This document shows positions 28,301 to 36,132 of a DNA stretch of 64,000 bases, in pieces. Location of the stretch: NCBI RefSeq assembly GCF_014836775.1, contig NZ_JACSQD010000005.1, positions 167,551-231,550 on the forward strand. Direction: 5' to 3'. Source of the DNA: Arthrobacter gallicola (GTDB lineage: Bacteria; Actinomycetota; Actinomycetes; Actinomycetales; Micrococcaceae). Numbering within the stretch: position 1 is the first letter of the stretch; each line of letters opens with the position of its first letter. Made by a program: the position numbers and the translations under genes. The notes beneath the pieces were generated by a model, which saw only the letters and a list, made by a program, of their open reading frames with translations, did no database searches and had not been told where the DNA came from.

Positions 28301-30019
28301 GTGACTGAACAGACAACCTCGCCAGAATCCCTGTCCACCGCCGGGACGCGCACCCCTACCGCCATTGATGCCGTCGCCGAAGCATTCACCGAAAACCTGC
28401 TGCACCTGGATCCATCCTTCGCGACCACGCTGGGCATCCCGGGCCATGAAACGGAGTACGCCGACTACTCCCCCGCCGGCCTGGAATCCACGGCCGAAGC
28501 GATGCGGGAGACCCTCGACCGGCTTGAGGATCTCCAGCCCGCGGACGACGTCGACCGTGTCACCCTCGATGCCATGCGTGAACGCCTGGGCCTCGCCCTG
28601 GAAATCCACGACTCCGGCTGGGACCTCGCCGACCTGAACAACATCGCGTCCCCCGCCCAGGACATCCGCGCGATCTTCGATCTGATGCCCACGGACACCG
28701 TGGACGCCTGGGAGCACATCTCCGGCCGCCTGCACAACCTGCCCGACGCCGTCGCCGGGTACATCACCTCACTGCGCAGCGGCGCCGAGCAGGGCCGCGT
28801 GGCCGCCCGCCGCCAGGTGGAAATCGTGATGGAGCAGGCCGGAAAGTACGCCGAAGACGGCGGCTTCTTTGATGCGTTTGTTTCGCAGGCAGCCCTCGCC
28901 GACGGTGGTGAACTGCCGGACGCACTGCAGTCCTCACTGCGGCAGAACGCCGACGGCGCCCGCGCCGCCTACCGCTCGCTGGTGGACTTCCTCAGCGGGG
29001 AACTGCTCCCCGCCGCACCGGAGAAGGACGCCGTGGGAGCCGAGCGCTACGCGCTGATGTCCCGCCAGTTCCTCGGCTCCGCCGTCGATCTGGAGGAAAC
29101 CTACCAGTGGGGTGTCGCGGAGCTGGACCGCATCATCGCCGAGCAGGAGGAGGTGGCCCACCAGATTCAGCCCGGCGCCTCGGTCCGCGAGGCCATGGAC
29201 CTGCTCGACGCCGATCCGGGCCGCCAGCTGAACGGCACCGAAGAGCTGCGCACCTGGATGCAGGAACTCTCCGACCGGGCGGTGGCCGAACTCTCCGGCA
29301 CCCACTTCGACATCACCGGCCCGATGCGCAAGCTGGAATGCAGGATCGCCCCCACCAATGAGGGTGGGATCTACTACACCGGACCCAGCGATGACTTCTC
29401 CCGGCCGGGCCGCATGTGGTGGTCAGTTCCCGAGGGCGAAGACACCTTCACCACGTGGAAGGAAACCACCACCGTCTACCATGAGGGCGTTCCGGGCCAC
29501 CACCTGCAGATCGCCACCGCGGTGGCTTCCCGCGGTTTGCTCAACAGCTGGCGCCGCAACGTGTGCTGGGTGTCCGGCCACGGCGAAGGCTGGGCGCTCT
29601 ACGCCGAACGGCTGATGGCCGAACTTGGCTACCTGAACGACCCCGGAGACCGGATGGGGATGCTCGACGCGCAGCGGATGCGCGCTGCCCGCGTGGTCTT
29701 CGACATCGGCGTGCACCTGGAGCTGGAGGTTCCGGAGCGCTGGGGCTCGGGCACCTGGACCCCGGAAAAGGGCTACGACTTCCTCAAGCAGAACATCGCA
29801 ATCTCCGAGGGCCAGCTGAACTTCGAGTTCACCCGCTACCTCGGCTGGCCGGGCCAGGCACCTGCCTACAAGCTGGGACAGCGGCTCTGGGAGCAGATTC
29901 GGGACGAAGTCCGTGCCCGCGAAGGAGAGGCCTTCGACGAGAAGGCATTCCACACCAAGGCGCTGCAGCTCGGGTCGGTCGGCCTGGACACCCTGCGCCG
30001 GGCGCTGCTGGAGGGCTAG
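28301..30019 (+). CDS. DUF885 family protein (putative metallopeptidase)
   Basis: The 572-residue protein carries the DUF885 signature: FHITGPMRKLE-like text, YYTGPSDDFSRPGRMWWSVPEG, and a metallopeptidase-like motif YHEGVPGHHLQIA, then GHGEGWALYAERLM with a conserved Glu. The HExxxxHH arrangement and downstream Glu suggest a zinc peptidase related to carboxypeptidase Taq, but activity is not established for this family. It has no signal peptide. It starts at GTG 28301, 18 bp after accE, so it may be read through from the acc transcript; a terminator follows. Confidence 0.85.
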   Translation: MTEQTTSPESLSTAGTRTPTAIDAVAEAFTENLLHLDPSFATTLGIPGHETEYADYSPAGLESTAEAMRETLDRLEDLQPADDVDRVTLDAMRERLGLALEIHDSGWDLADLNNIASPAQDIRAIFDLMPTDTVDAWEHISGRLHNLPDAVAGYITSLRSGAEQGRVAARRQVEIVMEQAGKYAEDGGFFDAFVSQAALADGGELPDALQSSLRQNADGARAAYRSLVDFLSGELLPAAPEKDAVGAERYALMSRQFLGSAVDLEETYQWGVAELDRIIAEQEEVAHQIQPGASVREAMDLLDADPGRQLNGTEELRTWMQELSDRAVAELSGTHFDITGPMRKLECRIAPTNEGGIYYTGPSDDFSRPGRMWWSVPEGEDTFTTWKETTTVYHEGVPGHHLQIATAVASRGLLNSWRRNVCWVSGHGEGWALYAERLMAELGYLNDPGDRMGMLDAQRMRAARVVFDIGVHLELEVPERWGSGTWTPEKGYDFLKQNIAISEGQLNFEFTRYLGWPGQAPAYKLGQRLWEQIRDEVRAREGEAFDEKAFHTKALQLGSVGLDTLRRALLEG

Positions 30020-30035
30020 GTCCTCTGCCGAATAA

Positions 30036-30071
30036 GCACGGGGTGCCGGCTTCTCAGCGGGCACCCCGTGC
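30036..30071 (+). terminator. Terminator hairpin after the DUF885 gene
   Basis: GCACGGGGTGCC (30036-30047) pairs with GGCACCCCGTGC (30060-30071), a perfect 12-bp stem, 16 bases after the stop. There is no clear T-run. The rest of the 306-bp gap is the AT-richer promoter region of the symporter. Confidence 0.7.
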
Positions 30072-30325
30072 GCGTTCCGGGCAGGCAGCGCCAGCTGGGG
30101 GCACCGCGCAGGGCCAACCGAGCGCCCCGCCGAGCGCCCCGCCGTCGTCGTCTTTTGGCTGCGAGAATCATCACAGGCGGGGCTGGAATAATGCCAGATG
30201 CCGGCTAATCACCGCCATATTCCGGCGTTCTAGCCGAAAACCGCGCGACCGGGCTGAATTCGCTGACGTAACATTTCGCAACCCTAAAAAGACTCTGGTA
30301 ATGGGCCTCGTCTAGCATTTTCTAC

Positions 30326-31762
30326 GTGACTTCTCCACAGACACCCCCACAGTCCCCGGCCGACGCCGCCACCCGCCGCCGGCTCCCCCGCTGGGCCACA
30401 GCCTTTGGCCCGCAGATCATCGCCGCGCTGGTGGTTGGCCTCTGCCTGGGCCTGCTGGCCAAGTCCATGGGCGAAACCGGCGGCGAACCGAACTGGCTCA
30501 CCACCACGCTGGCCACCATCGGCTCCAGCTACGTCTCGCTGTTGAAGGCAGCCGTGGTTCCGCTGATCTTCACCGCCGTCGTCAGTTCCATCGCCAACCT
30601 CCGCCAGGTATCCAATGCAGCCCGGCTCGCCTGGCAGACCCTGCTGTGGTTCGGCATCACGGCGCTGATCGCCGTCGGCATCGGCATCGCCCTGGGTGTG
30701 CTGCTGCAGCCCGGCGCCACCGCGGACGCCGCCACGCCGGACGGTTACGAAGGCAGCACCGGCAGCTGGGTTGGGTTCCTGACCGGCCTCATCCCGGGCA
30801 ACTTCCTGGGCCTGACCGCGTCCACCACGGAGTCCCTGACAACTTCGCTGAACTTCAACGTGCTGCAGGTCCTGGTCATCGCGATCGCCGTCGGCATTGC
30901 CGCGCTGAAGGTGGGCAAGCCCGCCGCGCCGTTCCTGGCCCTGAACGCCTCGGCCCTGGCTGTTATCCAGAAGGTTCTCTGGTGGATCATCCGCCTCGCA
31001 CCGCTGGGTACCGTCGGCCTGATCGGTCGCGCCGTGGCCACCTACGGCTGGGACACCATCGGCTCCCTTGGCACCTTCACCGTGGCCGTCTACCTCGGCC
31101 TGGCCCTGGTCCTCTTTGTGGTCTACCCGGTGCTGATCAAGAGCCAGGGCCTCTCGGTCCGGCAGTGGTTCTCCGGCGCCTGGCCGGCCATCCAGCTCGG
31201 CTTCGTTTCCCGCTCTTCCGTTGGCACCCTGCCCCTGACCCAGCGGGTCACGGAGCGCAACCTCGGCGTTCCCCGGGCCTACGCATCCTTCGCCGTCCCC
31301 CTGGGCGCCACCACCAAGATGGACGGCTGCGCAGCCATCTACCCGGCCATCGCAGCGATCTTCGTGGCCCAGTTCTTCGGCATTGACCTGAGCATCGGCC
31401 AGTACCTGCTGATCGCCGTCGTCGCCGTCCTGGGCTCCGCAGCGACTGCCGGAACCACCGGCGCCGTCGTGATGCTGACCCTGACCCTGTCCACCCTGGG
31501 ACTGCCGCTGGACGGCGTCGCGCTGCTCCTGGCGATCGATCCGATCATCGACATGGGCCGCACCGCCGTGAACGTTGCCGGACAGACTGTGGTTCCCACC
31601 ATCGTCGCCAAGCGCAACGGCCTGCTGCAGCACGAGCTGTACAACGCCAAGCGCACCGGAGACCCGTTCGACGACGATTCCGATGATCCCACCAGCAACA
31701 CCGAGTCCCCCGCCGAGCAGGGCGAAACGTCCCTTTCTTCGGAGGCCCCCGCACGCGCCTAA
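30326..31762 (+). CDS. Dicarboxylate/amino acid:cation symporter (DAACS/GltP type)
   Basis: A 478-residue inner-membrane carrier. Family marks are the re-entrant hairpin region LGFVSRSSVGTLPLTQRV (serine-rich), the PLGATTKMDGCAAIY segment in place of the usual NMDGTA stretch, and DPIIDMGRTAVNVAGQTVVPTIVA with the substrate-binding Asp/Arg. These couple uptake of glutamate, aspartate or C4-dicarboxylates to Na or H. Its C-terminus is a charged tail. GTG 30326 has no good ribosome site; a -10-like TAGCAT lies 7 bases before the start, so the transcript may be leaderless. Confidence 0.92.
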   Translation: MTSPQTPPQSPADAATRRRLPRWATAFGPQIIAALVVGLCLGLLAKSMGETGGEPNWLTTTLATIGSSYVSLLKAAVVPLIFTAVVSSIANLRQVSNAARLAWQTLLWFGITALIAVGIGIALGVLLQPGATADAATPDGYEGSTGSWVGFLTGLIPGNFLGLTASTTESLTTSLNFNVLQVLVIAIAVGIAALKVGKPAAPFLALNASALAVIQKVLWWIIRLAPLGTVGLIGRAVATYGWDTIGSLGTFTVAVYLGLALVLFVVYPVLIKSQGLSVRQWFSGAWPAIQLGFVSRSSVGTLPLTQRVTERNLGVPRAYASFAVPLGATTKMDGCAAIYPAIAAIFVAQFFGIDLSIGQYLLIAVVAVLGSAATAGTTGAVVMLTLTLSTLGLPLDGVALLLAIDPIIDMGRTAVNVAGQTVVPTIVAKRNGLLQHELYNAKRTGDPFDDDSDDPTSNTESPAEQGETSLSSEAPARA

Positions 31763-31795
31763 ACCGGTGTAGGGTGCAGGTACTCGCATCTTTTT

Positions 31796-31829
31796 GGAAT
31801 GGCCGTCCCGACGCCGGGGCGGCCATTCC
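31796..31829 (+). terminator. Terminator after the symporter gene
   Basis: GGAATGGCCGTCCCG (31796-31810) pairs with CGGGGCGGCCATTCC (31815-31829) with one G-T wobble and a 4-base loop, followed by GCTTTCC. Confidence 0.75.
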
Positions 31830-31869
31830 GCTTTCCCGGGCACCTCATCCGCCCACTAGGCTGGGAAGC

Positions 31870-32499
31870 GTGACTGACCTGACGCTGATCCTTGCCTCCG
31901 CTTCCCCCGCCCGCACCAAGCTTCTGTCCAACGCGGGCATCGCCCACCGTGTGCTCGTCTCCGACGTGGATGAGGACGCGGTCACGGCCCGCTACGGGCT
32001 GACCGACCCGCACGACACCGCTCTCCTCCTGGCCCGCGCCAAGGCGGAGGCCGTGGCCTCGCTTCCGGAGGCGGAGGGCGCTCTGGTTCTCGGCTGCGAC
32101 TCGGTGTTCGAATTCGACGGCGAGGCACACGGCAAGCCGTGGGAAGCCGACGTCGCCCGCGAACGCATCCGCCGAATGAGCGGCAATTACGGGGTGCTCC
32201 ACACCGGCCACTGGCTGATCGACTGCCGGGACACGGACGACGACGGCTCCGGCGCCACCCTGGGTGCAGTCAGCTCCGCGGAAGTGCACTTCGCCAAGCT
32301 TCTCGACGAGGAAATTGAGGCGTATGTCGCCACCGGCGAACCGCTGGAGGTTGCCGGCTCTTTCACTATCGACTCCCTTGGCGGGGCTTTCATCGAACGC
32401 GTGGTCGGGGATCCGCATGCTGTCGTCGGGCTCTCCGTTTCCACGCTCCGGCACCTCCTGGCCAGTGCCGGCGTCGGGGTTACATCTCTCTGGAAGTAG
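31870..32499 (+). CDS. maf: Maf-family nucleoside triphosphate pyrophosphatase
   Basis: A 209-residue house-cleaning enzyme that hydrolyses non-canonical or specific NTPs to monophosphates. The motifs are LILASASPARTKLLSNAG at the N-terminus, LVLGCDSVFEFDG with the catalytic Asp, GKPW, and YVATGEPLEVAGSFTIDSLGGAFIE. The insertion DTDDDGSGATLG is a lineage feature. It starts at GTG 31870. In mycobacteria maf lies between accE and accA3, as here, where repeats and an insertion sequence now separate it from accA3. Confidence 0.92.
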   Translation: MTDLTLILASASPARTKLLSNAGIAHRVLVSDVDEDAVTARYGLTDPHDTALLLARAKAEAVASLPEAEGALVLGCDSVFEFDGEAHGKPWEADVARERIRRMSGNYGVLHTGHWLIDCRDTDDDGSGATLGAVSSAEVHFAKLLDEEIEAYVATGEPLEVAGSFTIDSLGGAFIERVVGDPHAVVGLSVSTLRHLLASAGVGVTSLWK

Positions 32500-32660
32500 T
32501 CCTCGTCAGCTGTGCCCTGTCCGGCGGGGTGGCCTCCTGCCGGTCCGGCCCTGAGGGCGGGGGTTTCCGGCGGGGCGGCTGCCGCCCCGGCCCTGCCCCG
32601 ACGCGCCGCGGCCGCCCCCTGCCACCGAGCCGACCACCGCCGCGCGGCCACCACCGCCCG

Positions 32661-33206
32661 ACGCCCATGCCCGACGCTCAGTGTGCAGATATGGCGACCT
32701 CCCGCCCCAAACCCGACGCTCGATGTGCAGATATGGCGACCTTCCGCGAGGGGAAGTCGCCATACCTGCACATCCACCGAGCCGGCCACCCCTGCACCGC
32801 CGCCCCGGCGCACCCCCTGCCACCCAGCCGACCACCGCCGCGCGGCCCCCACACCCCAACACCCCGCCACCACCGCCCACCGCCCACCGCCCAGAGTCTC
32901 CACACCACCCGCCCTTGCCGGACGCTCGATGTGCAGATATGGCGACCTTCCGCGAGGTGAAGTCGCCGTACCTGCACATCCACCGAGCCGGCCACTTCGT
33001 CCCGTCCGCCGACCCCGTGTGTGCAGCAGTCCAGGCACTCCGAACCGGCCTCCCCCGCAGACGAAAGCGCAACGCCCAGAGTCTCCACACCATTCACCCC
33101 TGCCCGACGCTCGATGTGCAGATATGGCGACTTTCGGCCCCAGACCGGACGCTCGATGTGCAGGTATGGCGACCTTCCGCGAGGTGAAGTCGCCATACCT
33201 GCACAT
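32661..33206. repeat. Array of palindromic repeats (half plus full copies) left of the insertion sequence
   Basis: The full hairpin (arm ATGTGCAGATATGGCGAC, return arm GTCGCCATACCTGCACAT, loop of about 15) occurs at 32721-32771, 32929-32979 and 33156-33206. Lone left arms precede the first and third at 32679-32696 and 33115-33132. Each is introduced by CCGACGCTCG and followed by CCACCGAG. The strand is C-rich and stop-free, which yields spurious long frames. The 830 bases after maf hold no gene. Confidence 0.9.
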
Positions 33207-33326
33207 CCACCGAGCTGGCCACTTCGTCCCGTCCGCCGCACGGTGTGTGCAGCAGTCCAGGCCATCCAAACCGGCCTTCCCCCGCAGACGAAAGCGCAAC
33301 GCCCAGAGTCTCCACACCATTCACCC
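32985..33326. repeat. About 110-bp direct duplication (two copies, about 227 bp apart)
   Basis: The segment from GCCGGCCACTTCGTCCCGTC to CACACCATTCACCCC occurs at about 32989-33100 and again at about 33216-33326, with a few changes. It includes GCAGCAGTCCAGGC, CCCGCAGACGAAAGCGCAAC and GCCCAGAGTCTCC. The first copy continues into TGCCCGACGCTCG and a palindrome; the second is interrupted at the same point by the IS110-family element. Confidence 0.85.
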
Positions 33327-33381
33327 CCCGTTACCTTTTTCGTAGCCCGGGTCCTGATGCAGGATATGGGTGTGTTGGCCG

Positions 33382-33503
33382 GTCGGTTCCGGCATGGTTT
33401 TTGCCCCCAGTCACCCATGATCCGGGGGGTGTTGCCACCGGAACCGACATGGCAGCGGGGGAAACGCTAATAGAGGCACGACAATGGGTCCTTCGTAACG
33501 TGG
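33382..33503 (+). ncRNA. Predicted bridge RNA region of the IS110 element
   Basis: An 11-bp perfect stem GTCGGTTCCGG / CCGGAACCGAC (33382-33392 with 33438-33448) encloses a loop containing TCACCC (33411-33416) and GGGGGG (33424-33429). These equal the left target flank TCACCC and complement the C-run to the right. Downstream, ATAGAGGCAC (33470-33479) is an exact copy of the element's right end (34710-34719), and GTAACG (33495-33500) is the reverse complement of the left end CGTTAC (33329-33334). This is the layout of target and donor loops in the IS621 bridge RNA. RNA ends are not known. Confidence 0.6.
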
Positions 33504-33567
33504 ATGCGACTCCTGCCGCCGGAACCAGCCAACGCGTCAGTCTCAGCACGAGCTACCGGGGGTAATC

Positions 33568-34701
33568 ATGATCTTGGAGCAAGAGAGTGTCGACGTTTTC
33601 CTTGGCCTGGACGTCGGTAAGACCGGCCACCACGCCGTGGCTCTGAACCGGGCCGGGAAGGTCCTGGTCGTCGTGGATCAACCCGCGACGATCGGAGCGT
33701 TGCCTGTTGCGGTCGCGCAGGCAGCCGGAGCGACCGTGGGGTATCTGCCGGGGTTGGCGATGCGCAGGATCGCGGACCTGCACCCGGGGCAGGCGAAAAC
33801 CGATGCCCGGGACGCGGCCATCATTGCCGAAGCCGCCCGGTCGATGCCGCATACGCTGCGGTCGGTGGAACTGGACGATGAAACCCTGGCCGAACTCGGA
33901 GTGCTCTGCGGGTTCGATGACGACCTCGCCGGACAGATCACCGCCACCTCCAACCGGATCCGCGGGCTTCTCACCCAAATCCATCCCGCCCTGGAACGGG
34001 CGCTGGGTCCGCATCTGGACCATCCGGCGGTCGCGGATCTGCTCACCCGCTATCCGACCCCGCAGGCGTTGAAGACCGCCGGCCGCGGACACGTGAAAGC
34101 ACGGTTGAAGAAGCATGCGCCACGGGCTGCTGATCGTCTCACGGAGGCAATATTCGATGCTCTGGGCCAGCAGACGGTCGTGGTCGTCGGCACCGGCGCA
34201 GCCGGGATCGTGCTGCCCAAACTGGCCGAGCAGCTCCTTGCGCTGCGCCGGCAGCGCGACGAGATCACCGCCCAGGTCGAGGCTCTCGTGGAGGCCCACC
34301 CTCTTTACGAGGTCCTGACCTCGATGCCCGGCATCGGAGTCAGGACCTGCGCACGAATCCTCACCGAAGTCACCGGCAAACACTTCGCCTCCGCCGCCCA
34401 TCTAGCCTCCTACGCCGGAATCGCCCCGGTCACCCGCCGCTCCGGAACCTCGATCCGGGGTGAGCATCCGAGCCGGCGGGGCAATAAGAAACTCAAGCGT
34501 GCCCTGTTCCTCTCTGCCTTCGCCGCCCTGCATCATCCGGCCTCAAGGGCGTACTACGACCGGAAACGTGCTGAGGGTAAACGGCATAACCAAGCGATCA
34601 TTGCTCTTGCCCGGCGTCGTTCTGATGTCCTCTTCGCCATGCTCCGCGACGGAACACTCTATGAAGACCCGGCGCCTAAGAATCTGCCTTCAGCCGCTTG
34701 A
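33568..34701 (+). CDS. IS110-family transposase with shortened N-terminal catalytic domain
   Basis: A 377-residue DEDD recombinase. Acidic residues are D15 (FLGLDVGK), D37 (VVVDQPATIG), D79 and D82 (KTDARDAAI). The C-terminal domain has LTSMPGIGVRTCARIL and YAGIAPVTRRSGTSIRGEHPSRRGNKKLKRALF, where the catalytic Ser lies. In IS621 the corresponding acids are, from memory, 11/60/102/105: the last three spacings match exactly but the first is 22 here instead of 49. So about 27 residues are missing in frame, and relatives that I recall are about 400 residues long. Activity is doubtful. Confidence 0.9.
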   Translation: MILEQESVDVFLGLDVGKTGHHAVALNRAGKVLVVVDQPATIGALPVAVAQAAGATVGYLPGLAMRRIADLHPGQAKTDARDAAIIAEAARSMPHTLRSVELDDETLAELGVLCGFDDDLAGQITATSNRIRGLLTQIHPALERALGPHLDHPAVADLLTRYPTPQALKTAGRGHVKARLKKHAPRAADRLTEAIFDALGQQTVVVVGTGAAGIVLPKLAEQLLALRRQRDEITAQVEALVEAHPLYEVLTSMPGIGVRTCARILTEVTGKHFASAAHLASYAGIAPVTRRSGTSIRGEHPSRRGNKKLKRALFLSAFAALHHPASRAYYDRKRAEGKRHNQAIIALARRRSDVLFAMLRDGTLYEDPAPKNLPSAA

Positions 34702-34726
34702 CGAAAACCATAGAGGCACCCCCCCC

Positions 34727-34831
34727 GCCCGACGCTCGATGTGCAGATATGGCGACCTCCCGGCCCAAACCGGACGCTCGATGTGCAGGTATGGCGACCT
34801 CCCGCGAGGTGAAGTCGCCATACCTGCACAT
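34727..34831. repeat. Palindromic repeats right of the insertion sequence
   Basis: A lone left arm at 34739-34756 and a full hairpin at 34781-34831 continue the pattern of the left array, starting with CCGACGCTCG. The following C-rich 137 bases to the next gene hold nothing recognisable. Confidence 0.88.
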
Positions 34832-34968
34832 CCACCGAGCCGGCCACCCCTGGGCCACCGCCGCGCGGCCCCCACACCCCCACCATCCCTGCACCGCCAC
34901 ACCCCCACCGCCCCCGACATGAACCCCACCCCGGCTACCTCCCGCGGGAAAGCACCACACCTATACGC

Positions 34969-35901
34969 TCACGGCGTCCAACCGCCGCGAACCAGCGCCT
35001 GCCGGACCTTGCCCACCACCCACTCCGGTCCTTGGGCCACATCGAACTTGTTGATCCGGACCTGATGCCACCCCAGTTGATGGGTGAGCAGATCCCGGTG
35101 ATGGTCCCGGCTCTGCTGCGCCGGGGTGAGGTGATGCGCGCCGTCGTACTCGATGCAGGTTCGATACTGGCGGCAGCCCAGATCAACCCACAGCGCAGGA
35201 TCACCCGTTTCATCAAGGATGGCGGTGTTCGGCGTGAACTCCGGCAGGCCGGCACGGCCGAGCAGCAGCCGGATCCGTGTCTCCGGCGGCGAGTCCACGC
35301 CCACCCGCATCAGGCCGACGGCGGCACGGAGCCTGGGCAGCCCGGGAACCCCTGCCTTCGCTGAGACATACCTGCGCAGCTCCTCCACCGGCAGCAGCGC
35401 CGTCCTCCGGCTGCCGAAGTTGCGCTGGTGCTCGCTGATGACCCAGTCGCCCGCCGCTACCAGGTCTTCCAGACTCAGCACGGTCGACAAGTCGAGCAGG
35501 GTCCGGGCCAACGATGTCACGGGCAGCCCGGAACAAACGGTCAACTCACCGGGCTCCAGCAGCAGCCGGTGCCCCGTGACGTTCCGTCTCCGCGGCACCG
35601 CCAGGGTGGACGCCCTGCTGAGATGAATCGTCGGTTCGGCCTGCAGAAGCCGGGGAAGCGGCAGGCCGTGAAGCCGGGCCGCCGTGACGTGAGACAGAAA
35701 CGCGTCCGGAAGCAGGTCAAGGTAGGGCCGGCAGCGCTCGGCCAGGTCCGGCTCCGCGTCCCTGCGGAGCCGGATTTCCCGGCTGGGAATCAACAGGTCC
35801 TTCGCCCGGAGCCTTGATCGTCGAAGCCCCAGACTCCGGGCGCGCCCCAGCGTAAAGGAGTTTTCCGGCAGATTGGCGGGAAGCGGTTTGGCACGAGTCA
35901 T
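34969..35901 (-). CDS. AbiEi-like protein with C-terminal Vsr/DUF559-like nuclease fold
   Basis: A 310-residue protein organised like the one at 1208-2197. The N-terminus is basic (GRARSLGLRRSRLRAKDLL) and of AbiEi type; the middle has FLSHVTAARLHGLPLP and LPVTSLARTLLDLSTVLS. The C-terminal third looks like a PD-(D/E)xK/Vsr fold: SPPETRIRLLLGRAGLP, LWVDLGCRQYRTCIEYDGAHHL, then DLLTHQLGWHQVRI. I start it at ATG 35901; upstream residues of the frame overlap an obvious promoter region with TCCACAGCC dyads. No toxin partner is adjacent. Function is unknown. Confidence 0.65.
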   Translation of the reverse strand: MTRAKPLPANLPENSFTLGRARSLGLRRSRLRAKDLLIPSREIRLRRDAEPDLAERCRPYLDLLPDAFLSHVTAARLHGLPLPRLLQAEPTIHLSRASTLAVPRRRNVTGHRLLLEPGELTVCSGLPVTSLARTLLDLSTVLSLEDLVAAGDWVISEHQRNFGSRRTALLPVEELRRYVSAKAGVPGLPRLRAAVGLMRVGVDSPPETRIRLLLGRAGLPEFTPNTAILDETGDPALWVDLGCRQYRTCIEYDGAHHLTPAQQSRDHHRDLLTHQLGWHQVRINKFDVAQGPEWVVGKVRQALVRGGWTP

Positions 35902-36132
35902 ACCCCTATTACCGCCCCTCAGCGGAAATCGAGGCGGCGGGGCTGTGGATAGACCGTTTTTCCACAGCCGGCCCCCACGGGGTTGCGTGCCCCTCCACGT
36001 CACACCAACGCAATACGTTTGTAGGGTTTCCACAACGAAACCAGCGGCCCCACGCAGAAACAGCACGGTTTATGGCGGGAGAGCACAAAAGCGCGCTAGG
36101 CTCCCAACAGATCAAAGGAGCCACTGCATTTC

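Larger units (their letters stand above)
33327..34721 (+). mobile_element. IS110-family insertion sequence inserted in the palindromic repeat array
   Basis: Ends are inferred from the duplicated flank: uninterrupted sequence reads ATTCACCCC-TGCCCGACGCTCG (33091-33113), while here ATTCACCCC is followed by CCGTTACC and GCCCGACGCTCG resumes at 34727. Poly-C at the junctions makes the exact border uncertain by a few bases; the core may be CC. There are no terminal inverted repeats and no clear target duplication, as expected for IS110. The element has a 240-base non-coding leader and one transposase gene. Confidence 0.8.

Noticed and set aside
32187..33470. Long frames on both strands through the palindromic repeat array (up to about 380 codons)
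   Set aside because: All run through the C-rich repeats in several frames simultaneously; repeated palindromes give repeated peptides with no protein character.
32661..34831. A CRISPR array
   Set aside because: Repeats are palindromes of about 50 bp, irregularly spaced, with related rather than unique intervening sequence, and no cas gene is in the window.
35941..35969. DnaA-box-like pair (TGTGGATAG and TTTTCCACA) suggesting an origin
   Set aside because: Only two boxes in a 9-bp inverted repeat, no dnaA or dnaN nearby and no AT-rich unwinding region; more likely a promoter hairpin.
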